Below are positions 9,659 through 21,500 of a DNA stretch of 64,000 nt, one piece after another (positions within the stretch are counted from its first letter, which is position 1; the number at the start of each line of letters is the position of its first letter). The notes below the pieces were generated by a model. The model was not told the DNA's origin, searched no databases, and saw only the letters and a program-made list of their open reading frames with translations. Source of the DNA: Aureispira sp. CCB-QB1 (lineage in GTDB: Bacteria; Bacteroidota; Bacteroidia; Chitinophagales; Saprospiraceae); NCBI RefSeq assembly GCF_000724545.1, contig NZ_JHBV01000039.1, positions 124,001-188,000 of the forward strand. The letters run 5' to 3'. A program made the position numbers and the translations under genes.

Positions 9659-10904
9659 ACAATCGTATGATTTTGATCGAAAATTCGGTGCTGATAATCC
9701 TTTTAATGTTTTTACAACGTCAACTTCAATTAAAGGACTTTCCTATATTGATTTAGACGGAGATGGAGATCAAGATTTATTTGTCTTTAGTGAGCAAAAT
9801 GCATATAACTTAAAAGTGGATTATTATGAAAATACAGGAACAGCAACAAGCCCTTCGTTTACCTTACAAAGTGGTTCTAATAATCCTTTAGATACGCTCA
9901 CAGGGAAAAGTGATTTTTCTTTTGTAGATATAGATGGTGATGGCGATTTAGACTTGTTTACATCTACTACTCCATTTAACTATACGACGGAAGAGTTTAA
10001 TTATTATGAAAATACAGGAACCTCAACAAGTCCTTCGTTTACCTTACAAAGTGCAGCTAATAATCCTTTGGATAGTGTATTAACACATGTGGCAAATTTG
10101 AATTTAGGCAATGAAGCGTTTGGATTTTACCCTTCCTTTGTAGATATAGATGACGATGGCGATTTGGATTGTTTTATGGGACTAGTTTCATATGAGATTA
10201 GTACAGGAAATTCATCACTAGTTGATGGCGATAAATTATGGTACTACGAGAATACAGGTACAGCAACAGTTCCCAACTTTCAACGTCAGAATTCCTCAAA
10301 CAATCCTGCTGCTAGCCTCTTTTCGACATCAATTCCTACAACTAGAATAATGAATAAAGCTCAGTTCTATGATATTGATGCTGATGGAGATTATGATATG
10401 ATCACCAATTTTGAGTTAAATCAAAATTCTGGGGATAATCAGCCTAGATATTTTCGTAATGAAGGTAGTTCAACTAGCCCTAATTTAGTCTCTTTGGGAA
10501 TGACAGGAACGCCTTTAGATTCTTTATATGCTATATTCGATAAGAAGGTATTTTATGATTTTGCAGATTTAGATGGTGATGGCGATTTAGATGCTGTTGG
10601 GAATGTAACAGGATTTGGATTCTACTATTATGAAAATCTAGGACCTGTCGTGGGGATAGATTTAATACCTAATATTGCAGAAGCTATAACTGTTTCCCCT
10701 AACCCTACAACAGGACAGGTGGCATTAGAAAAAGCACTAACAGGACGATTACAGATCTTTAATAGTGCAGGACAAGAGGTTTATTCTAAGGAATTGGAGC
10801 AAGAAAAAAATCTAGATTTATCTGATCTAGAAACAGGTTTATATTTGTTGCATATTAAAGAAGGAAAAAGAAACCTCCAACAAATAATTATCATTCAAAA
10901 ATAA
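9441..10904 (+). CDS. FG-GAP/VCBS repeat protein B with T9SS sorting tail
   Basis: This 487-residue paralogue of protein A starts at ATG 9441 by the same argument against the upstream in-frame ATG (9402). Residues 1-74 are the shared extended signal region. Five DxDxDGDxD motifs (DLDGDGDQDLF, DIDGDGDLDLF, DIDDDGDLDCF, DIDADGDYDMI, DLDGDGDLDAV) with YYENTGTATSPSF linkers predict a calcium-binding propeller. The sorting tail includes ITVSPNPTTGQVALE and GLYLLHIKEG. Its last 273 bases match those of gene C almost perfectly, while the middle has drifted, so the ends look homogenised. No strong terminator separates B from C. Confidence 0.88.
   Translation: MKKQTMYNRLKQEYTKLNQRIQKAMQTGRFYGYTEFKQQQLLGRLKRFSFQIKQLGAGVAVVTALGMATPAVGQSYDFDRKFGADNPFNVFTTSTSIKGLSYIDLDGDGDQDLFVFSEQNAYNLKVDYYENTGTATSPSFTLQSGSNNPLDTLTGKSDFSFVDIDGDGDLDLFTSTTPFNYTTEEFNYYENTGTSTSPSFTLQSAANNPLDSVLTHVANLNLGNEAFGFYPSFVDIDDDGDLDCFMGLVSYEISTGNSSLVDGDKLWYYENTGTATVPNFQRQNSSNNPAASLFSTSIPTTRIMNKAQFYDIDADGDYDMITNFELNQNSGDNQPRYFRNEGSSTSPNLVSLGMTGTPLDSLYAIFDKKVFYDFADLDGDGDLDAVGNVTGFGFYYYENLGPVVGIDLIPNIAEAITVSPNPTTGQVALEKALTGRLQIFNSAGQEVYSKELEQEKNLDLSDLETGLYLLHIKEGKRNLQQIIIIQK
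10632..10904 (+). repeat. 3' cassette shared by FG-GAP genes B and C, first copy
   Basis: This 273-base segment from GAAAATCTAGGACC to the stop codon recurs at 12197-12469. By eye only about two bases differ. It covers the linker and the whole T9SS sorting domain. Gene A has an unrelated tail sequence. Confidence 0.85.
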
Positions 10905-10919
10905 GTTTTAACAAAAAAC

Positions 10920-11229
10920 AAACGTCCCCTTATTTAAAAGAATTTATTTTACAAACCAAATTTAGGAATGCAAGACGACATTCCTACCTGATTAAAAATC
11001 AAGTAAAAAACATGAAAAAACAAACTATGTACAATCGCTTAAAACAAGAATACACCAAATTGAATCAACGGATTCAAAAAGCCATGCAAACGGGACGTTT
11101 TTATGGCTATACAGAGTTTAAGCAGCAGCAATTATTGGGGCGTTTAAAGCGCTTCTCTTTTCAAATAAAGCAACTGGGAGCTGGCGTAGCCGTAGTGACT
11201 GCTTTGGGAATGGCAACGCCTGCTGTTGG
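10920..11229 (+). repeat. Conserved leader plus N-terminal cassette, copy C
   Basis: Third copy of the cassette. It is the most divergent in the 30 or so bases just before the start codon, where an in-frame TGA and a 5-base length change show that translation begins at MKKQTMYN and not at the earlier ATG. The coding part is again almost identical to copies A and B. Confidence 0.85.
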
Positions 11230-12469
11230 GCAGTCGTATAATTTTGCATGGAAACAAGGTGCTGATAATCCTTTTGATGGTTTTACAACGTCAACCCAAA
11301 TTAAAGGTCTTGACTTTGTTGATTTAGACGGAGATGGGGATCAAGATTTATTTGTCTTTAGTTATCGACCATCTAGTACTAATATTCAGTCAGATTATTA
11401 TGAGAATACAGGAACAGCAACAAGTCCTTCGTTTACACTGCAAAGCGCAGCTAATAATCCCCTAGATACTCTTTCAGATAAAAATACTTTTTCTTTTGTA
11501 GATATAGATGGCGATGGCGATTTGGATTTATTTACCTCCTTGAGTCCATTTAACTCTGCTACAGAGGAACTTAACTATTATGAAAACACAGGAACATCAA
11601 CAAATCCTTCGTTTACATTGCAAAGTACTGCTAATAATCCTTTGGATAGTGTATTAACACATGTAGCAAATTTGAATTTAGCCAATGAAGATTTTGGATT
11701 TTATCCTTCCTTCGTAGACATAGATGGCGATGGCGATTTGGATTGTTTTATGGGGATATACTCGTATAGTTATTCTATGGGGGGAGCTCCAGCTATATCG
11801 GACAATGATAAATTATGGTACTACGAAAATATAGGTACAACAACAAACCCTGTTTTTCAGCGTCAAAACTCCTCTAATCATCCTGCTGCCAGCCTTTTTT
11901 CAACTTCAATAGTAACTGGTAAGGTAATGAATAGAGCTCAGTTCTATGATATTGATGCTGATGGCGATTATGATATGATTACCAACTTTTTTAATACTAG
12001 TAATCAGCCTAGGTATTTTCGTAATGAAGGTACTTCAACCAGTCCTAATTTAGTTTCATTAGGAATAATGACTGGTACACCTGTCGACTCTCTATACGCC
12101 GTATCTTATAGCAATACGTATTGGGATTTTGCAGATTTGGATGGTGATGGAGACTTAGATGCAATTGTTAATCGGGGGTTTACTCTTCAGTATCTTGAAA
12201 ATCTAGGACCTGTCGTGGGGGTAGATTTAATACCTAATATTGCAGAAGCTATAACTGTTTCCCCTAACCCTACAACAGGACAGGTGGCATTAGAAAAAGC
12301 ACTAACAGGACGATTACAGATCTTTAATAGTGCAGGACAAGAGGTTTATTCTAAGGAATTGGAGCAAGAAAAAAATCTAGATTTATCTGATCTAGAAACA
12401 GGTTTATATTTGTTGCATATTAAAGAAGGAAAAAGAAACCTCCAACAAACAATTATCATTCAAAAATAA
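11012..12469 (+). CDS. FG-GAP/VCBS repeat protein C with T9SS sorting tail
   Basis: This is the third tandem paralogue, 485 residues, with the same extended signal region (1-74), five DxDxDGDxD loops (DLDGDGDQDLF, DIDGDGDLDLF twice in related form, DIDADGDYDMI, DLDGDGDLDAI) and a T9SS tail. It is closest to protein B throughout and shares its 273-base 3' end. The start at 11012 is fixed by the upstream in-frame stop and serves as the reference for the other two genes. A strong hairpin terminator follows, so A, B and C may form one transcription unit or three with separate conserved leaders. Role: predicted secreted calcium-binding surface or matrix protein. Confidence 0.88.
   Translation: MKKQTMYNRLKQEYTKLNQRIQKAMQTGRFYGYTEFKQQQLLGRLKRFSFQIKQLGAGVAVVTALGMATPAVGQSYNFAWKQGADNPFDGFTTSTQIKGLDFVDLDGDGDQDLFVFSYRPSSTNIQSDYYENTGTATSPSFTLQSAANNPLDTLSDKNTFSFVDIDGDGDLDLFTSLSPFNSATEELNYYENTGTSTNPSFTLQSTANNPLDSVLTHVANLNLANEDFGFYPSFVDIDGDGDLDCFMGIYSYSYSMGGAPAISDNDKLWYYENIGTTTNPVFQRQNSSNHPAASLFSTSIVTGKVMNRAQFYDIDADGDYDMITNFFNTSNQPRYFRNEGTSTSPNLVSLGIMTGTPVDSLYAVSYSNTYWDFADLDGDGDLDAIVNRGFTLQYLENLGPVVGVDLIPNIAEAITVSPNPTTGQVALEKALTGRLQIFNSAGQEVYSKELEQEKNLDLSDLETGLYLLHIKEGKRNLQQTIIIQK
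12197..12469 (+). repeat. 3' cassette shared by FG-GAP genes B and C, second copy
   Basis: Partner of the segment at 10632-10904; same length, about two visible substitutions. Such identity beside diverged middles suggests recent gene conversion or segment exchange. Confidence 0.85.
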
Positions 12470-12477
12470 CTACCCAG

Positions 12478-12514
12478 CCTAAAGTATGTAATTTACATAC
12501 TTTAGGTTTGTTTT
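12478..12514 (+). terminator. Strong intrinsic terminator after FG-GAP trio
   Basis: A perfect 12-bp stem (CCTAAAGTATGT with ACATACTTTAGG) and 5-base loop are followed by TTTGTTTT. It lies 8 bases after the stop of gene C and ends the unit before the second giant gene. Confidence 0.85.
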
Positions 12515-12550
12515 CGAATCCTCTATTACAAGTTTTACAACCTATTTTGT

Positions 12551-15500
12551 ATGAAATATCTAGACAATTTACATCCCACCTTATTCTTTGTATTTGTTCT
12601 AATCTTTTTTTCAAAAGACATTTTAGCATCAAATTTTACGTATGAAATAGAAATTGGTGGTGTCTATCAAGATTTAGTAAAAACTAATACTTTATCTATT
12701 TGTCCCAATACGAATTATAATATTAGAATCAAAACAGCTACAGCAGGTCAAATAGGGCATTTTGTGTCTAGTAACCCAGGAGCAATAGAGTTTAGTAATA
12801 ATGGAGGAGTAACATTTAGTACTGGGCCTCTTTGTACAGATGGGGCAACACAGGAAATAATGGTGGTTCGTTTCTTAAGTGCAGGTTCTCAAGGGATTGT
12901 GATTTATGATTATACGGGGGGGCCAATAGGTGACTGTGCTAGCCTAGGAACTGGAACTTTAGGAACTGGATCGACATTTAATTTTACCGTGCAAGAACCT
13001 GTTTCACCTGTACTAGATACGGATATAGATGCCTGTGTCAATAGCGGTGATTTAATTATTACAGGAGGGTGCTTAGCAACGGGAGCTCTTTGTACAGGTA
13101 ATACGGTTACTTATGAATGGTTTCAAGGTGCTTCTTCCCTTGCTGGACCAAGTACAGCAGCAAGTTCAGGAAATGAATTTACAGTAACAGCAGGTACTAT
13201 TAGTGGACTTACAGCAGGAACAGGAAATTTTACGTTGACAATGGTTATCTACAAAGACCATACAGGAATTGTTTGTGCTGATCAAGCTGATATTACTGTT
13301 CATCGTAGAGAATTACCCGCTTTAAGCAGCTTAACCTTTGATAAAAGCATGGCTGCTGGAAATGCATCGAATGCTTATACCTCTAACAGTACAAGTCCTG
13401 CAACAGAAGCAGAAATATGTTTAAATGAAGATCAAGATGTTTCAGTAACTTGTACGGGAGCTTGTCCTCCTAACGCATCAGTAAATGGAAGTAATTATGA
13501 ATGGTTTATTCGCCCAAGTACAGAAACACTTTTAACAGGTCCGAATGTTCAATCAAGTGGCGCTACTAATGGAACAACAGGTTCAACAAATGCCAGTGGT
13601 ACTGGGGAGTTTACAATAAACCCATCTACCTTGAGTATCAATCCAGGGATACATGATGTTCTTGTTGTAGCAACCAACGAATGGGGATGTACAGCACAAC
13701 TGGAATTAGCAGATGAATTTATTGTTAATGATCTGCCAGGAGTAGAGCTTCAGCACGATGGTAGTTTGGGGGGAGCATTAACTTCTTTGGATGGTGTTAC
13801 CGTCTGTCGAGGAAGGGAGATTGCGCTTTCACCTTATGTTTGCGATGCCAATAATTATACGACCAATCCAGCAACAGTATATACAAAAAACTTAACAAAT
13901 AATTCAGATCCTAATAATCCCTCTTTAGCATCAGCGGGGGCTTATAACTCACCCTGTGGTGGAACTAATAATGATTATTTTGCTTATTTAGAATGGAGAG
14001 CTTTTAATGGTGCGACCCAACTAGATTTTACAGGTGGCTCAAATCCTTTTACTGCAGTAGCACCTACAGGAGGCTCTACAATTTTATTTTCTAATAACCC
14101 TAGTTCTGCAAATACAGCGGTAATTCGTACCGAAATAACAGGAACAATTACTTACGAGCTTACAGCAATAGGTCATAATGGATGCTCTAATACAGATGAA
14201 ATAGATGTTGTTGTACAGGATCCAGAGATTACTTATCGAACTCCAGATGGCACTATTCACAATCAAAATGGAGTAATAAGTGCTTGTGAAAATACGACTA
14301 TCGATGTAGAAGCTCTTTGTGATTTGTGCGAAAGTTCATTTAACGTTTCATGGGGTAATAATGGAGGACCCAATCCATTAAACCCAACACCAACGTCGAA
14401 TGCAACTAGCAATCCCGTGACTTCAAGTACTATAGTGGTAAGCGGAGGAACCGATACAAGATATTATGCAAATATTTCAGATAGCAAAGGTTGCGTTAAT
14501 CAAAATAACACTAATTCTTTTCGTTTACGAGGAGTTGAAGCACCAAGTGTCACTTCTATAACTTATGCGAACCCCTTGTGTAGTGGAGATGATTTTAGAA
14601 TAGAGTTAAGTGGTCCTGCTGCAACTCCTATGGCTGGTTACCGTTATGATTTATATGACGGAGACCCTAGTGCTGGAGGAGTACTAGTTTATAGCTGTTC
14701 TGGAAATTGTGACATACAAAATGTAAATACAACAGCCAATACAGTTGACTTGGTTACAAGTGCCATAAGTGGGCAGACGGCTTATCAGCCAGTAGATGGC
14801 AAAACGTATTATTTGGTCGCCAAACAATCGGGAGATTGTGAAACTACTGTAATGGGAGCTACCGCTGTTGTTAATGAATCTCCTAATACTCTTGTTGGAA
14901 CAGGTTCTGTTTTTGATAGAAATCCGAATAATGAATATTGTAACAATCAAACAGGTCGCTTATTTTTAGATTTGAATGGAGGATCTACTTCTTGGAATTT
15001 TGCATGGAGTAGAACGAATCAAACACCTGCACCTTCAGGACCTCCTACCAATATTCCTGCTGTTGATATCGCTGGATTTACGGATGGAGGGCAGTCAAGT
15101 GGTTCATTTTGGGGATTTTTAAATCCTCCAATAGGAGCTTCTATTATCAATAACCCTCCTATTTCTGGGAATTATACAGTTGATTTTGAGGTAGTTGTTA
15201 CGAATGGGGGCTGTTCTCAAACCGTACCATTTACTGGTATAGAAATTATTAACTGTGAAGCTCCTGTATTGCAGGCAGAGCTTTTAGATGAATTTGGGGC
15301 ACCAGTGAGTGGTTTTTCTTTGTCGGATATAGGTACACCAGCATACAATTATGTCTGTGAGGGAGGATCTTTGCGTCTTAGAGCAGAAAAAGGATCGTCT
15401 AGCTATTCTGCTATATATTCATGGAATACAGGGGAAAATACCGCTGAGATCATCGTTCCTACATCGCCTTCTAGTCCTGATACTTTTTATCGGTCAGTTT

Positions 15501-18500
15501 ATGTAATGAGAGATCTAGGAGGAGGGGTTTTAGATACAACAGGTTTTTTGGAACATACTTTTGTCGTGTCAAGAGGTAATGTTAACTTTTACCCACAAGG
15601 AGATAATAGTAGTACGATTGACACCTCTATATGCGAAACAGAGCAGTTGTTTGCACAAGCTAATTGCCCAACCTGTTTAGGAGATTTATCATATATTTGG
15701 GATGTTAGTACAACAAATGATACCGTTCATGCAACAAATGGATCAACTTATCAATTATATGCAACGGGACCTCCTGTAGGAATGCCTCTAGCGAACTTTG
15801 ATGTAAACCTGACGTTGAAACATGGAGAATTGGGTTCGTGTGAAGAAACTGTAGTACGACAGATTTCTGTTAATGACTTACCAGTGGTAAGTTTAGTTTA
15901 TACTAGTTCTGCTTATAATGGAGGAAGTTTGCCAAGTCCAGCTTATTTATGTGATGGAGATGTAGCAACTCTTACTGCAAATTGTTTAGGTTGTAACCCT
16001 ACTTTATCTACTTATACTTGGAATACAGGAGCAACGACACCATCAATTAATATAGCGAGTCAAGGGGGGTATTATGCCCAAATTACTAACGAGGATGGGT
16101 GTCGCCAAATAACTCAAGTTGCAGTAGTAGTTGATGCATTAGATGGTTTAAATTCTCCTGTTGTTGCTAATCCTTCTGAGATTTGTGATGGAAATCCTGT
16201 TGCTCTAGAAATTGCTCCTTGTGTAGGGTGTTCTTATCAGTGGATTGATCAAACAACAGCAGCTACTATCCCTTCAGGAAGAATTCACTCAACAGTAGAT
16301 ACGGGAGTATACTATGCTGTAGTGACTAACGCTCAAAATTGTACTTATCAAACAGCTCAATTACTAATTAATGAAACAACACCTGCTGTACCTAGTATAT
16401 GGGGAACAACAGATTCTGTTTGTGCTAACCAAACTGCTAGACTCTGGACAAACTCAGGAACGGGCTTTCGATATCAATGGTATAAAGATGATGGTAGTGG
16501 TTTTTATCTAATTAGTGGTGCAACTGATTCTAGCTACACGACGATACCTGGCGAGATAGGTACTTTTAAGGTTGCTGTTATTTATCCTAATGGTTGTATA
16601 GAAGAGTCTAACCTCTTTATTATAAACTCTGCTACATTTACGCCTAATATATATAATAATGGTATTAATGAAATTTGTAAAGGTGCTACAGTAGAGCTCT
16701 CAACCGATTTATATGCTAACTGGCAATATCAATGGTATCGAGATGGTATCTTAATACAAGATACTTCAGCAACAGGATCAATTTATTATGCTGATTCAGC
16801 AGGTTCGTATTATGTAGAGGTAACTAATTATAATTTGTGTGTTGTTCAATCATCAACTATAAATCTAATAAAGACAACATTATCAAAACCTACTGCAACA
16901 ACAACAACTCCAACAATTTGTCCTGGAGAATTGGGTAAGCTTTCTGTTTCTCTTTGTACAGGATGTAGGTACGAGTGGTTTAATACTACCCCAACTTCTT
17001 TAGCTCCTAGCTCTGTATTAGGTTTTAACTATAATAGTGTGACAGCATCAGGAGACTATTATGCTGTTGTATCCAAAGGAATTTGTTCTGAGACTTCGGA
17101 TACCGTTAACATTACTGTAAATCCAGTATTTACCCCTGCAATAACCTCTTCTTCTAATGTTGTTTGTGATGGGAGAAATGCTCTATTAGTAACTCCAGGA
17201 TGCACAGGTTGTTCTTATAGTTGGCTTAAAGATGGAGCACCTGTGTTGGGAGCATTAAATGACACATTCCATAACATTACTAGTATTATTGATACAGGAG
17301 ATTATCAGATAGCTGTTGACTATCCAAATGGTTGTAGTGATACCTCAATTACCTTAACAGTTAGTAATGGATCTTATAATATAGATTTAGTCATAGATAC
17401 TTCAAATAATAGACCTTTAGATTCTGTTATTTGTAATGGGGTAGGAGAAGTATTAACTGCTTCTACTTCAATTACTCGTACAGGAACTTATTTTTATACG
17501 TTGTATTTAGATAATACTCCCGTAACCAATTATTCCAATGTGACATTTTCTAGTTTCCCTGGAGATTCTGCTGGAATTTATACTGTACAAGCGATAGACC
17601 CATTAGGATGTAGGGCTTTATCTAATTTACTGCCTTTAAGAAAAGTAGATGTTGTACCAATATTAACTTCACGTGCAACTGCAGATCCTAACTCTGTGAC
17701 TGCAAGTGCGATTTGCACAGATAGTGGAACAGTGCATTTAGATGTTTCGAATTGCACAGGTTGTGATTTTTTATGGGTACGTAGTTCTAATTTAGTAAGT
17801 GATACAATTACTTCTATAGATACTTTATTAATTGAAAATTTTGAAACAGGTACACTAGCAACAGGATGGACTCGTCTTCCTACTACAGTAAGCCTAACTA
17901 CAGGAGGTTGGGTAATCGACTCTTCTCATTATTTGTCATCAACAGGATTTCCCATTCCATCAACAGGTCGTTCTATTATAGCTGCTTCGAATGATGATAC
18001 TTGTAGTTGTAACATGATTGAAGATCGGATTATTACAGATGGAATTGATTTATCCATAACTTCTGTTTCCCTATTAGAAGAAGCTCGTCTTGCATATGAT
18101 GGATATTATATAGGAACATCCGTTGCAACTGTAGATGTTAGTACAACAAGTGCTACAGGTCCTTGGACTACTATATCAACAGTAAATAGTAACCCAGAAT
18201 GGCAAACAAGATATGTAGATTTAACAAATTATATTGATAGTGGAACAATTTGGTTATCCTTCCATCACAGCGATACAGGAGTCAATGTTATTGGTCCTAA
18301 TGCAAAAGGATTTGCTATTGACAATGTATTGATAACTAGACATAAGAGGACAACCTATATTACTTCTGAAGGAACAGCTGGTACAGGAGGTTATACAGTT
18401 ACAGCAACTAATGATGGATGTTCTGCTATATCAAACTTAGTTACCATTGCTGATTTAACAATTATTGCTAATCCACTGAATTCAGAAGCCAACACAACAG

Positions 18501-21500
18501 ATACAAGTATTTGTAATGGGCAATCTGTTACTTTAGAGCATGCAGCATCCATGGGCAATCCTTCGACACACTGTTCGGGATGTTCTTTCAGATGGTTGCG
18601 TACATTAAATCCGATTAATGGGGCAAGTAATTATCAATATGTAACTAGTACACCAGGGACTTACAATTTAGAAGTAACGACTTCGGATGGTTGTGTAGAT
18701 ACCTCATCTGTGATCAGTATTCGTCAAGTAGATCCACCATCAGGGTTGACCTTGGATTTTGATAGCTTAGTATATGTAAGCCCCACTGTTCAAGCGACAG
18801 GAACACCGTTAGCCTCTAATGGTGATTCTATAGATATGAATAACTGGATTTTCCCTGCTTATGCAAGACATGATTTGGCAAATACCAATTTCTCAAGTTA
18901 TTTTAGAAGTGCTCCATTTAACGGTGCACTGGCTGCAAATGCAGGATTGCAAGGCACGGATAGTATTAACTTTCACCCAGCAGATAGTTTGTCTGGTTAT
19001 CATTTAATTACCTATTATTATGATACCTTGGGATGTGTCTTTACGGTAAGCGATGTTTTAGAGGTATTACCACCCGCAGCTATTTCTGTAACCAATCTTA
19101 ACCCATCCTCAGTAGCTTATGAAGCCTGTGTAGGAGATGATTTGGTAATCAATGCCGTAAATTTAGATTTTGCTATCGATCAAGTATTCGCTTTTGATGC
19201 AGATGATAATTATCAATTAATCGGTGCGAATTCAATTACCAGTACCTCTGATACTTTTGGCACTAATGTCCGTTGGAATACAAATATTAATTTAACGGTA
19301 CCTGGAAATGCCTATGCTTCTTATTTAATGTTAATAGGAGATAACTTAGTAACAGGAAGAAGGGATACATTATTTACTTCATATGTTCTGATTCATAATA
19401 CTGATTTGAGCTTTACAGGGTTGCCAAATATGTTGTGCTCTAATGGAGAGGGGATTACATTATTTGGTAGTCCAACAGGAGGCTCTTTCTCAGCTAGAGA
19501 TATCTCAACAGGAGCATTAATTCCAGGAGCTTTTGTTGGTGATACATTGTACCCGCAACAATTTAATCAAAGTGCCTATGTGGATGGCAATCAATATGTT
19601 GATATCTATTATAGCTATACAGAAACGTATACGAATGGTAATTTATGTCCAGATAACGATACTGTTTCCAAACGAAAAGAGGTAAAAGATGTGCGCTTGA
19701 CAGACGTTCAGTTTAATACTATTTCGGTTTCTCAGACAAGAGAATTGTTAACCAACTTAGTATATCAAACAACGCCTTATGCTGCTCGTCCGAACAAACA
19801 ACCTCTGTATGTAAGTACGTTTAGTGGTAGTTTTACAAATCCTGCTGGGCGTCCAACAGAGTTTTTGCCTGCCAATGCAGGAGTTGGAACACATGCATTA
19901 ACTTATAGTATCAAAAGTGGTGATTGTATCAATTCGGTAGAAGATAGTATAACGGTAGTGGCTGCACCAACGCCAATACCAATGCCAGATACAATTTGTC
20001 GCAATTATGGTACAACTCCTTTTGCTAGAGAAATAGCGAGATTCCCATATAGTCCACCATCGGTATCTTATCCACCCAATACAGCAGTTGCTTCTTATAC
20101 AGACGAATTAAATATAATTAATGTAACGGGAGCAGGAGTAACAGCTGTTAGTACGGTTCCTGGAAATGAAAGTTATACTTATGACCCTACACTTGTAAGT
20201 GGTAATTATGATACATTAATCATTGAATATGGGTTTTACAGAGATGAAGATACATTAGATGTTTATGGAAGTGGAAATCCTGTTGACTTTGATACATTAG
20301 AATATGTAGTGGCAAGAATTGTTAAGCCTATATACATTGAGGATTTGACACCTGTAAATATTATAGATACAATTGTTTCTCCTTTCTATTGTCAAGAAAA
20401 TATCTTGCATCTATTAGCAGGAAACCCTTCTAACAATTCATTTGGAGGCGGAATATTTATGCTATATGGAGGAACGAATCAATATCAATTTGGAGACACA
20501 TTATTTAATAGTGTTATTAACCCTTATGATGTTAACCACCTAGAAAATGCCATTACTACCTATGATTTAGTTTATATCTTGGATGGTGTAGTATGTAATA
20601 ATTCTGATACCATGAGTATTACAATTAACAGAGGGTTAAATCCAACATTTGCTACTGCAAATGGATTAGATGAGTTCTGTGATACAGATCCTAATGTCCA
20701 AATAATACACAACGTATCGTCTCCTGATACAGCTATATGGACCATTGGAGGAGTACCGCAACCTTCATATGTATTTGGTCCAGATCCATTAGATCCAGGG
20801 CTTCACGTAGTAGAATTGCAACAACTATCAACTTATATTCAAGGAAATGATACCTTTGTCTGTTCTGCATCAGCTATTGATACATTTACAATTCATGCAT
20901 TACCTGCATTGACGATGTTACCGCCTTTAGAGACTCAATACTGTGCAAATGATACAGTAGTAGATTTAACAGTATCTCCAACGCCAAGTTGTAACGTTTA
21001 TGGAGCTTCTGGGCATATAGTTTTAGATGAGAAATTTAATTCAGGTATTCCGCCAAGTTGGAATTCAACCTATAGTTTTGGGGGTAAAAACTGGACAGGA
21101 GCTACGTCATTGCCACAGGGTGGTACAGGAGGAGCTGCATTTATTGATACTAGTCATGTGTTAACAGATTCTTGGTTGATAACAAAATCATTGAATCTAG
21201 TTGCAGGGCATCGATATAGATTGACATATATGGTTCGTGCAGGTGAGCTTGACTCCACTTGTTCTGGTTTCTGTGATGCAGCTTTGGTTGTTGCTATGGG
21301 ACCAGCAGCAAACCCTGCTAATATGGGGGCACAGTTAGATTTACAACTTGCTATTAGTGAGGATCGGACTTATGTTCGTTATGTTGTTGATCATTATCAC
21401 GATCCCCTTCTTGGTTTTACTACAGGAACTTATCATTTAGGTTTCCGAAGTGCTACTCCAGCTTATGGACGCTCTTTAAGACTAGATAACGTTAGAATGA

